Part shown: one piece after another, positions 18,001 through 27,683 of the stretch | How the letters are laid out: every line of letters starts with the position of its first letter | How positions within the stretch are numbered: position 1 is the first letter of the stretch | NCBI GenBank assembly: GCA_947491545.1 | Contig: CANLJX010000006.1 | Span: 1 to 52,039, forward strand | DNA length: 52,039 nt | DNA from: Deltaproteobacteria bacterium | Lineage (GTDB): Bacteria; Bdellovibrionota_C; UBA2361; OMII01 | Reading direction: 5' to 3' | Position numbers and translations under genes: made by a program | The notes under the pieces: generated by a model | Told to the model about the DNA's origin: nothing | Seen by the model: only the letters and a program-made list of their open reading frames with translations | Databases searched by the model: none

Positions 18001-18189
18001 CTACGCAACGTGCAGGTCGAGGTGCAGCTCGTCTGTCTCCATTGTCGCCGGACGCGAACAGCCCCGCATAGTGCTGGAGCAAGAACCGATCACGCCACTC
18101 AGGAGAAGGATCCAGACTGCGAGAAAGAAGAGCCGCCGGACTTTCAGCCGTTTATCGGCGCTCGGGCGAACTATGTCATTGACGCTCAT
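18001..18189 (-). CDS. Small putative lipoprotein
   Basis: The chosen ATG (MSVNDIVRPSADKR) gives 62 aa, starting 17 bp after the acyl-CoA dehydrogenase stop. The ORF-track start at 18219 would overlap that gene. A basic N-region is followed by a hydrophobic core LFFLAVWILLLSGVIGSC, which ends in a lipobox-like G-S-C, so the mature protein could be a short lipid-anchored peptide with an acidic tail. No family is recognised, and the support is moderate: codon frame, position in the operon and signal. Confidence 0.4.
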   Translation of the reverse strand: MSVNDIVRPSADKRLKVRRLFFLAVWILLLSGVIGSCSSTMRGCSRPATMETDELHLDLHVA

Positions 18190-18205
18190 GGGCCCCGCAC
18201 GGCAA

Positions 18206-19369
18206 TCAGGCTTTCTCATGCCGCAGTCGCGGCAATCCGAGCACTCGCTCGGCTATAATTGACCGTTGAATCTCAGAAGTGCCCGCCGCAATCGTCCTGC
18301 CACGCGAGTAGAGGTAGCGATGCACATCGTGAGCGGCCTCGCCGTGTTCCTCACCGAGCGCTGCAGAGACACCACGCAACGAAACCGCCAGCTTGCACAG
18401 CCTTTGGAACGACTCACTCCAGAGCAGCTTGTCCATCGATCCCTCGGGACCAGGCGCCTTGCCTTTTGCGTACGACAGCAAATGGGAGTACGCCAGGGCT
18501 CTTGTCGCACACGCTGATGTAACCGCTTGAGCCAACTCAATCGCATCACTGCCCGCCACCGTGCCCCCGTGCTCGCGCAGCAGTCCATTGAGCGCAACTT
18601 CCGATTGAAGCTGCCGGGAGAACGTTAGAACCACCCGCTCGAACATGAGCGTCGATATCGCTATCTTCCAGCCATCTCCGGGCTGCCCTACGAGGTTATC
18701 AGAAGCAACAAAAACGTCATCGAAGAAAACTTCATTGAACTCACGGTCGCCACTGGCTTGGCGCAAAGGTCGAGTCGTAATCCCCTGCGACTTCATGTCA
18801 ACCAACAAGTACGAAAGCCCCTCATGCTTCTTGGGCGAGTCTGCCGTTCGGCACAAGACGAAGCACCAGTCCGCGATGTGCGCAAAGCTCGTCCATATTT
18901 TCTGGCCCGAAAGGCGATAGCCGCCTTCAACAGGAACAGCTCGCGCGCGCACTGCTGCCAGGTCGCTCCCCGCCCCAGGCTCCGAGAACCCCTGGCACCA
19001 GAGCTCATCACCGGTCAGTATCCGCGGCAGAAACCGTTTTCGCTGCTCATCCGAGCCATGCGAGATCAGCACCGGCCCTACCATGGTGAGGCCAAAGAGC
19101 CCCAGAACCTGAGGCGCGGCGACACGCACAAGCTCCTCTTGAACGATAGCCTCTTCGACCAGGGTCAGGCCCCGTCCACCAAAGGCTTCAGGCCAATGCG
19201 TTCCGATCCAGCGCCCCGAAGCAAGCTGCGCCTGCCACGCTCGTCCGACTCTCTGAAACTCTTCAAGAGAAGTCTCAACGGGCGCCGGCGGCGGCGGATT
19301 CTTGGCCAGCCAATCGCGCAGCGAGGCCCTGAATGCTTCACTTCTCTCTGATAGGTCTAGCTTCAGCAC
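18206..19369 (-). CDS. Acyl-CoA dehydrogenase family protein
   Basis: This is a flavoenzyme of the acyl-CoA dehydrogenase superfamily that should introduce an alpha-beta double bond into an acyl-CoA. At 387 aa the three domains are visible. The N-terminal helical domain is followed by LWCQGFSEPGAGSDLAAVRARA and GYRLSGQKIWTSFAHIAD (the FAD/substrate middle beta domain). The C-terminal helices end in SRGRTIAAGTSEIQRSIIAERVLGLPR. The active base expected near the C-terminal helix is not obvious to me, and the substrate is unknown. It lies 29 bp after zwf on the same strand. Confidence 0.9.
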   Translation of the reverse strand: MLKLDLSERSEAFRASLRDWLAKNPPPPAPVETSLEEFQRVGRAWQAQLASGRWIGTHWPEAFGGRGLTLVEEAIVQEELVRVAAPQVLGLFGLTMVGPVLISHGSDEQRKRFLPRILTGDELWCQGFSEPGAGSDLAAVRARAVPVEGGYRLSGQKIWTSFAHIADWCFVLCRTADSPKKHEGLSYLLVDMKSQGITTRPLRQASGDREFNEVFFDDVFVASDNLVGQPGDGWKIAISTLMFERVVLTFSRQLQSEVALNGLLREHGGTVAGSDAIELAQAVTSACATRALAYSHLLSYAKGKAPGPEGSMDKLLWSESFQRLCKLAVSLRGVSAALGEEHGEAAHDVHRYLYSRGRTIAAGTSEIQRSIIAERVLGLPRLRHEKA

Positions 19370-19398
19370 TGTCGGAGCGTTCCCGAAGACACGCGCAA

Positions 19399-20934
19399 TT
19401 AAAGCTTACGCCAGGAATGCCCCTGCCTCGTGAGCAGCTCATCGGCTTCGGGCGGCCCCCACGTGCCGGCATCGTAGTGCCGCAGCGGCGGAGCATCGGG
19501 CGAGCGCCATGCGTCAAATATCGGCGCCAGAAGATCCCACGACTCCTCGATTTCATCGTTGCGAGTAAAGAGCGTCGGGTCTCCCTTCATCACGTCGAGC
19601 AGCAGTCGCTCGTACGCCTCCGGCGAAGCCACGCCGAACGAGCTGTCGTAGGTGAAGTCCATCTCGACCGGCCTAACTCGCAGACGCGGTCCCGGCGGCT
19701 TTGAGCTGACTCGCAAGGACATCCCCTCTCGAGGCTGAACCTGGATCGAAAGCACGTTGTGCTCCAGCTCTCCGACGTTGCGGCCCTTAAAGAGGGAGTC
19801 CGGGGCCTTGTTGAAGAATATGGTGATCTCGGTGATGCGCTTCGGCAGCCGCTTGCCAGCGCGGATGTAGATCGGGACTCCGCTCCAGCGCCAGTTGTCG
19901 ATCTCAAGCTTGAGCGCCACGAAGGTGTCGGTGCTTGTGTCCGCAGCGACCCCCTTCTCTTCACGGTACCCTGGAACCTCCTCGGAGCCGACCCTGCCCT
20001 TGCTGTACTGGCCACGCACCGTGTTGCGCTTCACCTCCTCAAGAGTCATGCGCTTGATAGACCGCAACACCTTCGCCTTCTCGTCACGAATACTGTCCGC
20101 ATCACTGAGCGAGATCGGCGGCTCAATGCAAAGCAGCGCGAGCATCTGCAGCACGTGGTTCTGCACGATATCGCGCAGGATGCCGTTCTGGTCAAAGTAC
20201 GCAGCGCGGCTCCCAATGCCGATATCTTCACACACCGAGATCTGGATGTGGTCAACGTACTTTCGGTTCCACAGCGGCTCAAAGATGCCGTTGGCGAAGC
20301 GGAACACGAGGATGTTCTGCACCGTCTCTTTGCCGAGGTAATGGTCGATACGGTAAATCTGTTCCTCTGCCAGGCTCTTGCGCAGAACCGTATTCAGCTC
20401 ACGCGCTGACGCAAGATCGTGCCCGAACGGCTTCTCCACCACCACAGACGTCCGGCGGCTCGACCTGCCGTAATCTTCAATCAGCCCAACTTCTTTCAGG
20501 TTGGAAGCAATCGGCCCGAAGAACTGGGGCGCCATCGCAAGGTAGTACACGTAATTGAACTGCTGGTTGCTCGCTGCGCACAGGCTCTCCATGCGACCCT
20601 TGAGGGCCTCAAAGTCTCCGAGCACTTCGCCATTGCACGGCTGGTAGTGAAGGTTCTTCGCAAACTTCTCCCAGACAGCAGGACTGATCGGGCGCCGCGA
20701 GTGCTTCATCACTCCTTCGTGCACCTTCGCGCGGAACTCATCGTCGCTGAGCTTCGATCGCGAGGAGCCGATCACGATGAAGTTCTCGGGCAGATACTGA
20801 TCCTCTGCCAGGTTGCAGAGAGCAGGAATGAGCTTGCGGGATGTCAGATCACCGCTCGCGCCGAAGATCACCAGCAGTGTTGCCGGTGGTCGGACGATTC
20901 GGGACTCTTGGTCGAGGTCTGCAGGATTTGCCAC
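19399..20934 (-). CDS. zwf: Glucose-6-phosphate dehydrogenase
   Basis: Zwf oxidises glucose-6-phosphate to 6-phosphogluconolactone and supplies NADPH to the cell. The 511-aa protein has the nucleotide-binding FGASGDLTSRKLIPAL near residue 25 and the active-site signature RIDHYLGKETVQNILVFRFAN. YIRAGKRLPKRITEI follows, with the conserved C-terminal DAWRSPDAPPLRHYDAGTWGP. It begins with GTG preceded by AAGGAAG. Only 24 bp separate it from tal upstream, so a pentose-phosphate operon is likely. I see no gnd or pgl gene in the window. Confidence 0.97.
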   Translation of the reverse strand: MANPADLDQESRIVRPPATLLVIFGASGDLTSRKLIPALCNLAEDQYLPENFIVIGSSRSKLSDDEFRAKVHEGVMKHSRRPISPAVWEKFAKNLHYQPCNGEVLGDFEALKGRMESLCAASNQQFNYVYYLAMAPQFFGPIASNLKEVGLIEDYGRSSRRTSVVVEKPFGHDLASARELNTVLRKSLAEEQIYRIDHYLGKETVQNILVFRFANGIFEPLWNRKYVDHIQISVCEDIGIGSRAAYFDQNGILRDIVQNHVLQMLALLCIEPPISLSDADSIRDEKAKVLRSIKRMTLEEVKRNTVRGQYSKGRVGSEEVPGYREEKGVAADTSTDTFVALKLEIDNWRWSGVPIYIRAGKRLPKRITEITIFFNKAPDSLFKGRNVGELEHNVLSIQVQPREGMSLRVSSKPPGPRLRVRPVEMDFTYDSSFGVASPEAYERLLLDVMKGDPTLFTRNDEIEESWDLLAPIFDAWRSPDAPPLRHYDAGTWGPPEADELLTRQGHSWRKL

Positions 20935-20958
20935 GGTGCTTCCTTAAATAAAGTGCGA

Positions 20959-22086
20959 CTAGATCGCTTTCCTCTTTGCGTCGATTGAAGCCAAAAGCTC
21001 TTTGTACGAATCAGCAAAGCTCTTCACTCCAGCGACTTGAAGATCGCGGAGCATCGAGTCGAAGCTCAGCCCAAGAGCGCCGAGGCGCGCGACGAGGGCC
21101 TCTGCCTGCGCGAGTCCGGCATGCAGCCGCGGCTCAATCGTCCCCCCCGCAAGCAACGCCTTCAGCGTGGCTGGCGGCATCGTGTTGACCGTGTCACGTC
21201 CGGAGAGCTCCTCCACGTACATCACTGCCTTGAAAGCCGGGTTCTTGGTGCCAGTGCTCGCCCACAGTGGTCGCTGAACGCGAGCGCCCTTCTCTCGGAG
21301 CGTCTTGAAGCGCTCGGAACCGAAGAGCTTCTCGAAGCTTGCATAGGCCAGCTTTGAATTCGCTACTCCAACTTTCCCGAACAGCGCTTCCTTGTCCGCT
21401 GCGGTCGCCTTCCCCTCTTTCAGAAGGCCGTCGAGAGCTTTTTCCACACTCGAATCAACTCGCGAAACGAAGAAGCTTGCGACTGAGGAGATGTTCTTGA
21501 GGCTCTCGCCTCGCCCTGCCCGGGTCTCAAGCGCTGCGATGTAGGCGTGTGCGACCTGCTCGTACACCTGCGTCGAGAAAATAAGGGTCACGTTGACGTT
21601 GATACCCTGTTCGAGCACAGCCTGAATAGCGGGAATGCACTCCGGGGTGGCTGGGATCTTGATCATGATGTTGGGGCGGCCGAGCTTTTTCCAGAGTCGC
21701 ACGGCCGCATCGACCGTCCCTTTTCCATCAGCTGCCAGGTACGGCGAGACCTCAATGCTGGCATAGCCGTCGCCTGCCCCAGTCGCGTCGTAGATCGGCC
21801 GAAGCAGATCAGCAGCAGCAGCTACGTCCCGAACCATTAGCTCCTCCGAGAGAGCCTCTGTCGAGAGGTTCTTCAGCTCCGGCTGCTTCATGTCTTCGTC
21901 GTAGTTATTGGTGTCGGCGATCGCCTGCTTAAAGATGGTGGGGTTGCTTGTGAGCCCCGAAACTCCCTGGGCAATCAGCGACTCAAGCTCGCCTGACCTC
22001 AAAACATCTCGGGACAGGTTGTCGTACCAAACCGACTGCCCGAGTTCGTTGAGGGCCAAAATTTGCGGGTTTTTGCTGGCTGTCAT
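20959..22086 (-). CDS. tal: Transaldolase
   Basis: Transaldolase moves a dihydroxyacetone unit between sugar phosphates in the non-oxidative pentose phosphate pathway. I choose ATG 22086 (MTASKNPQILALNELGQSVWYDNLSRD), giving 375 aa, the usual length of the long (type 2) bacterial form. GVSGLTSNPTIFKQAI and PNIMIKIPATPECIPAI, with the Schiff-base Lys, are intact. GGAG lies 8 nt before the ATG. The ORF-track start at 22182 adds unrelated residues. It probably heads the tal-zwf-acyl-CoA dehydrogenase unit. Confidence 0.95.
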   Translation of the reverse strand: MTASKNPQILALNELGQSVWYDNLSRDVLRSGELESLIAQGVSGLTSNPTIFKQAIADTNNYDEDMKQPELKNLSTEALSEELMVRDVAAAADLLRPIYDATGAGDGYASIEVSPYLAADGKGTVDAAVRLWKKLGRPNIMIKIPATPECIPAIQAVLEQGINVNVTLIFSTQVYEQVAHAYIAALETRAGRGESLKNISSVASFFVSRVDSSVEKALDGLLKEGKATAADKEALFGKVGVANSKLAYASFEKLFGSERFKTLREKGARVQRPLWASTGTKNPAFKAVMYVEELSGRDTVNTMPPATLKALLAGGTIEPRLHAGLAQAEALVARLGALGLSFDSMLRDLQVAGVKSFADSYKELLASIDAKRKAI

Positions 22087-22263
22087 GCTTGGATCTCCAA
22101 TTACCTTTGTAGCGTGGAGGATATACTTGATTTTCCAACTTTGCGAAACGAAAAGAAAGGCTTCAGCACCCGCCCAAGTCACCGCATTTACAGCAAAAGC
22201 GAGTTGATCGGTGAGGCTGGAACCAAGACTAGGAGGTGCCCGTCTGGTGTAGGCTGCTGGCTA

Positions 22264-23049
22264 CTAGGAGCGAACAATTCGCGGGATATCCATCGCTCCC
22301 GGGTAGCTCAGCACATTCCGCTTTCTGTTACGGTAGAACTGGTAGGACGTAGTGAGGCAGTGAAAAGCGTAGGGGATGCCGTTAACGTGGCAGATTTCAT
22401 CGCCATAGTAGGTCGGAATCGGTCGCTCGACGATCCTAAAATTTCGTTCTGCCATCGCCAAGATGATCTGCGTGTCGAAGTGCCAGGTGTTCGTGAACGA
22501 CTCGAATGGGATGCGCTTCAGGGCCTCAACCGAGTACAGCCGGTATCCAGAGTGATACTCCGAGAGCTTCAGTCCGGAGAGGCGGTTCTGCACGGTCGTT
22601 AGAATTCGGTTACCGAGGTACTTGTACATCGGCATCCCACCCCTACGAGCCGCACCTGGGGTAGCCATGCGAGACCCGAAGACCATCTCGGCCTCGCCTT
22701 TCGCCAGCGGTTCGAGCAGCGAGGGCAGCGCTTCCGGCGCGTACTGGCCGTCCCCGTGAATGAGCGCCACGATGTCTAACCCGCGGTCGATTGCGTACTG
22801 GTAGCCGACCTTCTGGTTTCCGCCGTAGCCCTGGTTTTTGTGGTTGCGGTGCACCGTGAGCTTCTGAATATTAAACTCAGACTTGTAGCCCAGTGCCGCG
22901 TAGTAGGAGTTGTCTTGGCTGCAGTCGTCGATAACGAAGATCTCTTCCACCCTCTCGTAGACTTCAGGCGGAATGCGGCTGATGGTCTTGTTGAGGTGGT
23001 TCACCGCGTTGTAGGCGATGATGAATATGCCGATTCGCGGCTCGCTCAT
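22264..23049 (-). CDS. Glycosyltransferase family 2 (polyprenol-phosphate type)
   Basis: The 261-aa protein has the GT-A fold start IGIFIIAYNAVNHLNKTI, then VIDDCSQDNSYYAA and ALIHGDGQYAPEALPSLLEPL with the D-G-D metal motif. RRGGMPMYKYLGNRILTTVQN and SGYRLYSVEALKRIPF follow, the pattern of dolichol/polyprenol-phosphate mannosyl- and glucosyltransferase-like enzymes. The C-terminal tail has no clear membrane anchor. It overlaps rimO by 4 bp (ATGA). The sugar and acceptor are not known. Confidence 0.9.
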   Translation of the reverse strand: MSEPRIGIFIIAYNAVNHLNKTISRIPPEVYERVEEIFVIDDCSQDNSYYAALGYKSEFNIQKLTVHRNHKNQGYGGNQKVGYQYAIDRGLDIVALIHGDGQYAPEALPSLLEPLAKGEAEMVFGSRMATPGAARRGGMPMYKYLGNRILTTVQNRLSGLKLSEYHSGYRLYSVEALKRIPFESFTNTWHFDTQIILAMAERNFRIVERPIPTYYGDEICHVNGIPYAFHCLTTSYQFYRNRKRNVLSYPGAMDIPRIVRS

Positions 23050-24500
23050 GAGACTAACGTTCCTACTAGATCGTACCCTGAAATCTCGGTGATCTCCACC
23101 TGACCGATGTGCCCGGCTTCAACTGTGCCAAGTTGCTCAGCTACGTCGTTGATGAGCACGACCCCATCAACCTCTGGAGCCTGGAACCGCGCCCGGCCTG
23201 ACAGGAGCATGTCTGTCTCCTCGTGTGGCCCCTCCACAAGCACCTCAAGCCGCTTGCCCACATACTCCTGGTTGCGAGCGACCCGCACTTTCTGCTGCGC
23301 GAGCATAACGCGGTCCCGTCGGGCTCGCTTCTCCTTGTCAGGCACCTGCCCTTCCAAGTCGCACGCCGCTGTTCCTGGCTCAGGCGAGTAGGTGAACACG
23401 CCAACACTCTCGAAGTGCCCGTCGGCCACAAAGCTCTCAAGGTCCTTGATATCTTGCTCGGTCTCGCCCGGGAAACCGACGATGAAAGTTGTGCGAAGCT
23501 TTATCTGGGGCGCTTTGCTGCGCACGTACTCCACGAAACGGCGCGAGCCGAAGCGGCCGATCGGGCGCTTCATGGCGCGCAGCACTTCTTCGCTTGAGTG
23601 CTGGAGCGGGACGTCGAGGTAGTCACAGACACTGGGCAGGCCGACGATCGCCGAGAGCAGGTCGTCATCGACGCCAACCGGATACGCGTACAGCAACCGG
23701 ATCCAAGCAGCGGCTTTGGCCTGGTCGAGGCTTCGAAGGAGGTCGACAAGCTTCTCTGATCGGTCAGTGCCGAATGCAGTCAGGTCCTGGGCAACCAGGT
23801 TTATCTCGCGGACTCCCTGCGCTCCGAGAGCCTGTACCTCGCGCACAATCGACTCAATCGAACGGCTGCGCATCGCGCCGCGGATCTGTGGAATGATACA
23901 GAACGCGCACGGCCGGTTACATCCCTCTGAGACCTTGACGTAGGCCATGTGACGCCGAGAGGCCAGGTGGCGTGGCATCGTGTCATCGTACAAAAAGTAC
24001 GGTCGTGAGCCTTCGTGAAGAATGTCGCGTAGAGACTCATCGGCTCCGAGGGCTGCCTGCCCCACACTCAAGAGACCGTCGAGGGCTATAAAAGAATCTA
24101 CCTCCGGCAGTGCCTTGCGAATGTCGCCTTTGTAGCGTTCAACCATACAGCCAGCGACGAGCAGCCTGCGGAGGCTGCCAGACTTTTTAAGTTCCGAGAG
24201 CTCAAGCACACAGTCGACGCTCTCCTTCACCGCGCTTTCAAGGAAGCCACAGGTGTTGACCACCGCCACATCGGCGCGGTTAAGCTCGCTGACGATCTCG
24301 AACCCTGAGTTTCTAAGGACTCCTATCATCACCTCGGAGTCGACTTGGTTCTTGGCGCACCCCAGGGTAACGACGGCAGCACGACCAGCGAACGACACCT
24401 TGCCATCAAGGGGGCGAGGCTCGTTGATGTTTACGGCGACCGAGGAACAGCTCGGGCTCTGGCTGCCCTCGATGGGCAGGATGGAAAGGGCTGACTTCAT
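23046..24500 (-). CDS. rimO: Ribosomal protein S12 methylthiotransferase RimO
   Basis: RimO is a radical SAM enzyme that methylthiolates Asp88/89 of ribosomal protein S12. AAVVTLGCAKNQVDSEVM and VVNTCGFLESA mark the N-terminal UPF0004 iron-sulfur domain. GCNRPCAFCIIPQIRGAMRSR holds the radical SAM C-x3-C-x2-C motif, and the C-terminal TRAM domain ends in GTVEAGHIGQVEITEISGYDLVGTLV. The start here adds about 38 residues before the conserved part (MKSALSILPIEG...). There is no strong ribosome site, so the true start may be downstream. Confidence 0.95.
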   Translation of the reverse strand: MKSALSILPIEGSQSPSCSSVAVNINEPRPLDGKVSFAGRAAVVTLGCAKNQVDSEVMIGVLRNSGFEIVSELNRADVAVVNTCGFLESAVKESVDCVLELSELKKSGSLRRLLVAGCMVERYKGDIRKALPEVDSFIALDGLLSVGQAALGADESLRDILHEGSRPYFLYDDTMPRHLASRRHMAYVKVSEGCNRPCAFCIIPQIRGAMRSRSIESIVREVQALGAQGVREINLVAQDLTAFGTDRSEKLVDLLRSLDQAKAAAWIRLLYAYPVGVDDDLLSAIVGLPSVCDYLDVPLQHSSEEVLRAMKRPIGRFGSRRFVEYVRSKAPQIKLRTTFIVGFPGETEQDIKDLESFVADGHFESVGVFTYSPEPGTAACDLEGQVPDKEKRARRDRVMLAQQKVRVARNQEYVGKRLEVLVEGPHEETDMLLSGRARFQAPEVDGVVLINDVAEQLGTVEAGHIGQVEITEISGYDLVGTLVS

Positions 24501-24523
24501 ACTTCAGGTGAAACGTGACGGGC

Positions 24524-25258
24524 CTACTGCAGGCGCCTATCCATTACATCTACACCTTTTGGGAGGTCTAAAACAAATCGGCGCTCCTCTACCTGAGTGG
24601 TGCCAACCTTCAGATTTTCAAAGACAATCGCCGTCACATTACCACCTAAGGAGGTGATTTTAGCCCCTTTTGGGAGCTTTTGTCCCTCGTCCACCAGTAG
24701 CTGAAAACCCTCAAGCTCCTGGGTTTTATCGGTAGAAGCCCGAGACTTTTGGGGTACCAGATTTAAAACTACCCCCTCCGGGGTGCGGCAGGCGCCCCTC
24801 AGCTCGAAATCCCGGGCTAGGTCGCCAATACCCATCATAAAGGACACCGGCAGATTTGAGAGCAACACGTTTCCAATGTCGTCGATCATCACTTGGCGTT
24901 TATCGACCTGGTACAGCCATAGTTCGCGCTCGCGGATAACAACTTCCTGCTCCCGCGGCAACCGATACGTCCATCGCATCCGGCCCGGCTTCGCGAACAC
25001 CATTTCGCCTGAGCTGGCCTCACCCTCATCGAGCGCTGCCACATACGACTCTTGGCGAAAGGTACCCGACATCGAATCCAACCCGGCGTAACGCACTTGA
25101 ACCTTCTGCAGCAGCCCCTTTCCCTCAGCCACCGACAGCATGCGACCGCCGGGACAGGTAAACACGCTCATCTGCGCCTCCGCTTCCTCAGGCAAGAGAG
25201 GCAGCACGGTAGCTAGAGCAGTGATGGCGATAAGCGGGGCAGCGAGGCGCGATAGCAT
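24524..25258 (-). CDS. lolA: Outer-membrane lipoprotein carrier protein LolA-like
   Basis: LolA shuttles lipoproteins across the periplasm from LolCDE to the outer membrane. The 244-aa precursor has a clear signal peptide (MLSRLAAPLIAITALATVLP, cleavage near EAEAQ) and then the LolA core: GTFRQESYVAALDEGEASSGEMVFAKPGRMRWTYRLP, with the usual F-x-Q and P-G-R-M-R-W. IREREL, LWLYQVDKRQVMI and FENLKVGTTQVEERRFVLDLP follow. TAGGAG precedes the ATG by 6 nt. No LolB is next to it. The family call is good; the gene name is by similarity only. Confidence 0.88.
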   Translation of the reverse strand: MLSRLAAPLIAITALATVLPLLPEEAEAQMSVFTCPGGRMLSVAEGKGLLQKVQVRYAGLDSMSGTFRQESYVAALDEGEASSGEMVFAKPGRMRWTYRLPREQEVVIRERELWLYQVDKRQVMIDDIGNVLLSNLPVSFMMGIGDLARDFELRGACRTPEGVVLNLVPQKSRASTDKTQELEGFQLLVDEGQKLPKGAKITSLGGNVTAIVFENLKVGTTQVEERRFVLDLPKGVDVMDRRLQ

Positions 25259-25338
25259 GTAGGGCTCCTAATGTGAGAGCTGAAGAGAACAAGGATGGAG
25301 TGTAGCACGTGCGGCGCTAGGCGCCAGATCAGCCGGAG

Positions 25339-26433
25339 TTACCGCCTTGAAGCCGAGTCGGAAGAACGAATCTGGCCAAGCAGGTGGTCGATCCTGGAGT
25401 TTACCACCCTGGTAAGATCAGGCCGACGGATGCGCGCGTGGTGGTAGAGACTCAAAGCTAGCTGCGGATCTGCGCTCTCAACAAGCTCCGCCAGGAGCAC
25501 TATCGAAAGCCACTCACGCTTGCCTCCCATCGGGATCGCCTGCTCAAGAAGCGCACGCGCAGTCGCCGGATCATTATCGTGCAGCGCGGCGATGGCGCGA
25601 ACCAAACGCGGCAGAGGATTAGATGGGTTTCGCTCGAAGAGCGCTGCAAACTTAGCCTGCCACTGGGCTGGCATCTCACGCAAACGACGCGCAGCCTCAA
25701 GCACCTCTTCGACAGCGTAGAGGTCCGGGTTGGCAACCATCACCAGGTGCAAGTTGTGTGACCAGTTGCCGTATACGAAGGAGTGGTACAGCCCACTCTC
25801 GGTCTGGCGGTAGCGGAAGTAGGGCTTATCAAGACGATGAACGACTGGCCCTTCAAGGCTCGCGCGCATGAAGAAGCTCCAGTCCTCGTTAAAGGGCAGA
25901 GCCTCGTTGAACCCGCCCGCTGCGCGCCACAGCTCTCGATCGAGCATCGAGAACGACGCGAGGCAGTTGCCGTAACGAATACCGAAGGGATCGAACGGCG
26001 GAGGTTGCCAGTGCGTCTCCTGGACCCCGAACACATCTACGTCGCTGTAGACGATGCGAGCGCCAGTCGCTCGCATCGCCTTGATCGCCTCGGTGATAAA
26101 ACCCGGCAGCATGATGTCATCTGGATCTTGCAAGACAAGCACCGGACTCGCTGCCTTCTCTATCAGGAAGTTCCTTCCAAATGAGACTCCGCGGTTTTCG
26201 CCGCTGAAGAAGTGAATCTCTGCATCTGGATTCTCGTCGATAATAGATTGCACGACATCTCTCGACGCATCAGTGCTGCCGTCATCGCGAATCAGAATCT
26301 CAAGGTTTGCATACCCCTGGTTCAAAACGCTCTCGATCCCCTCACGCACGAAAGACGCCTTGTTGTAGAGCGGCATAATCACGCTCACCTTGGGCGTTGC
26401 CGATCCGAGCTCCTGCGCGAGGGTGTTGTTCAT
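25339..26433 (-). CDS. Glycosyltransferase family 2, surface-polysaccharide type
   Basis: The 364-aa protein starts its GT-A domain with KVSVIMPLYNKASFVREGIESVLNQ, LEILIRDDGSTDASRDVV and VLVLQDPDDIMLPGFI (D-x-D). A W-rich acceptor region (FNEALPFNEDWSFFMRASLEG) completes the glycosyltransferase. The C-terminal 110 residues are helical and may be a TPR-like extension (LPRLVRAIAALHDNDPATARALLEQAI). It has no membrane anchor. It is divergent from a GT4 gene across a 155-bp gap, so the pair may belong to one glycan pathway. Confidence 0.85.
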   Translation of the reverse strand: MNNTLAQELGSATPKVSVIMPLYNKASFVREGIESVLNQGYANLEILIRDDGSTDASRDVVQSIIDENPDAEIHFFSGENRGVSFGRNFLIEKAASPVLVLQDPDDIMLPGFITEAIKAMRATGARIVYSDVDVFGVQETHWQPPPFDPFGIRYGNCLASFSMLDRELWRAAGGFNEALPFNEDWSFFMRASLEGPVVHRLDKPYFRYRQTESGLYHSFVYGNWSHNLHLVMVANPDLYAVEEVLEAARRLREMPAQWQAKFAALFERNPSNPLPRLVRAIAALHDNDPATARALLEQAIPMGGKREWLSIVLLAELVESADPQLALSLYHHARIRRPDLTRVVNSRIDHLLGQIRSSDSASRR

Positions 26434-26588
26434 GAGATGTCTCTATCTAGGCCGGGTCGATCTTTTAGATGGCCACCGCTCGTTGAGGGCTTCTAGAAAT
26501 GTGCCCAGATCTCATCACGTTAGCCGCGCCGCGAAGCTCTAAGAGCCGGAAACTTTGGCCCAAGTCCAGTCATCCTAATACGTTAACT

Positions 26589-27683
26589 ATGAACGCAAGC
26601 ACCGCCCAGCACAGCCCCCTGTACCTGCTGGTCCATAGCGACCACCCGCTCGACCCGCTTGGCCCAAACAGCGGCGCTGAGATGGCGACCCTTAACCAGG
26701 CGCGGGCCCTCGCGCAGTCAGGCAAAAAAGTTTGCGTGGCCGCGCGCCTGAAGCAGCCCATTCAGGCCGATCGGGGCGTGCACTTTATCGACCTCGGCGC
26801 CACGTATGAAATCGAGCGCGCCATTGACTGGGCCGATGCTCAAGGTCCGTACGTCCTTCTAGCAGCCGGGAAAGCTTTCGCCTTGCTTCTCTCTCGACGT
26901 AGCGCACAGTGCATTAAGCGCGTGCTGATTACTCACGACCGAAGCGCGGGAGACTGTGGCCTTCGTCCGGAGCTGCTTGAACACGTGTGTGATCACATCC
27001 TGTGCGTATCACATGCTCAACGGGAGAAGCTCGCTGCCGAGGGCGCGCCCCTCCACCGCATGCACGTCATCCACAACGGCGTCGACTTCGGGATCTTCGA
27101 GGCGCGCCCGCCCGAGCGCCACAACCCGCGAAAACTGGTGTTTTCCGGGGCTCTTGTGCCAGACAAAGGGCTGCACCTGCTGCTTGGAGCGTTCGTCGAG
27201 CTGAAGCAAAAATTTCCTGAACTGCAGCTAGACATCTTTGGCAGCTCCTCCCTGTGGTCGCGCGAGGAGTACCTCAACGTTGAGCAGATACAACGCGCAG
27301 TGCCGGGCATTACATTCCACGGAAAAGCCAGCCAACAGCAGATTGCTGGGACGCTAGGGGAAGCCGGCATCTGTGTTGTACCCTCGATCTGGTTTGATCC
27401 GTACCCGCTCACGTCTCTTGAGGCTCAGGCGTGCGGCACCCCTGTTGTGGCATTCCGCGTCGGCGGACTCCCTGAAGGGATCGCGCACAACAGCACAGGC
27501 TGCGTTGTCGATGAAGTTTCGCAGGAAGCGCTGACAGCAACCCTCGAAGGGCTCCTCTCTGACCAACAGCGCCTAGCCCTCATGTCAGAGGCTGCTGCCT
27601 CGTGGTCCAAGCAACGCTTCCAGTGGAGGGACGTAGCGCACAAGATCACAGCCCTGTGTGAGCCACCGGAGCCCCTTCGGTAG
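26589..27683 (+). CDS. Glycosyltransferase family 4 (GT-B fold)
   Basis: This is a 364-aa GT-B enzyme. The N-terminal domain carries LGPNSGAEMATLNQARALAQSG. The C-terminal donor domain has KLVFSGALVPDKGLHLLLGAF and the E-x7-E region VVPSIWFDPYPLTSLEAQACGTPVVAFRVGGLPEGI, typical of GT4. I chose ATG 26589, at the natural family start (YLLVHSDHPLDP). The ORF-track ATG at 26499 has GAGGG 9 nt upstream but adds 30 non-conserved residues, so the start is uncertain. The substrate is unknown. Confidence 0.85.
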   Translation: MNASTAQHSPLYLLVHSDHPLDPLGPNSGAEMATLNQARALAQSGKKVCVAARLKQPIQADRGVHFIDLGATYEIERAIDWADAQGPYVLLAAGKAFALLLSRRSAQCIKRVLITHDRSAGDCGLRPELLEHVCDHILCVSHAQREKLAAEGAPLHRMHVIHNGVDFGIFEARPPERHNPRKLVFSGALVPDKGLHLLLGAFVELKQKFPELQLDIFGSSSLWSREEYLNVEQIQRAVPGITFHGKASQQQIAGTLGEAGICVVPSIWFDPYPLTSLEAQACGTPVVAFRVGGLPEGIAHNSTGCVVDEVSQEALTATLEGLLSDQQRLALMSEAAASWSKQRFQWRDVAHKITALCEPPEPLR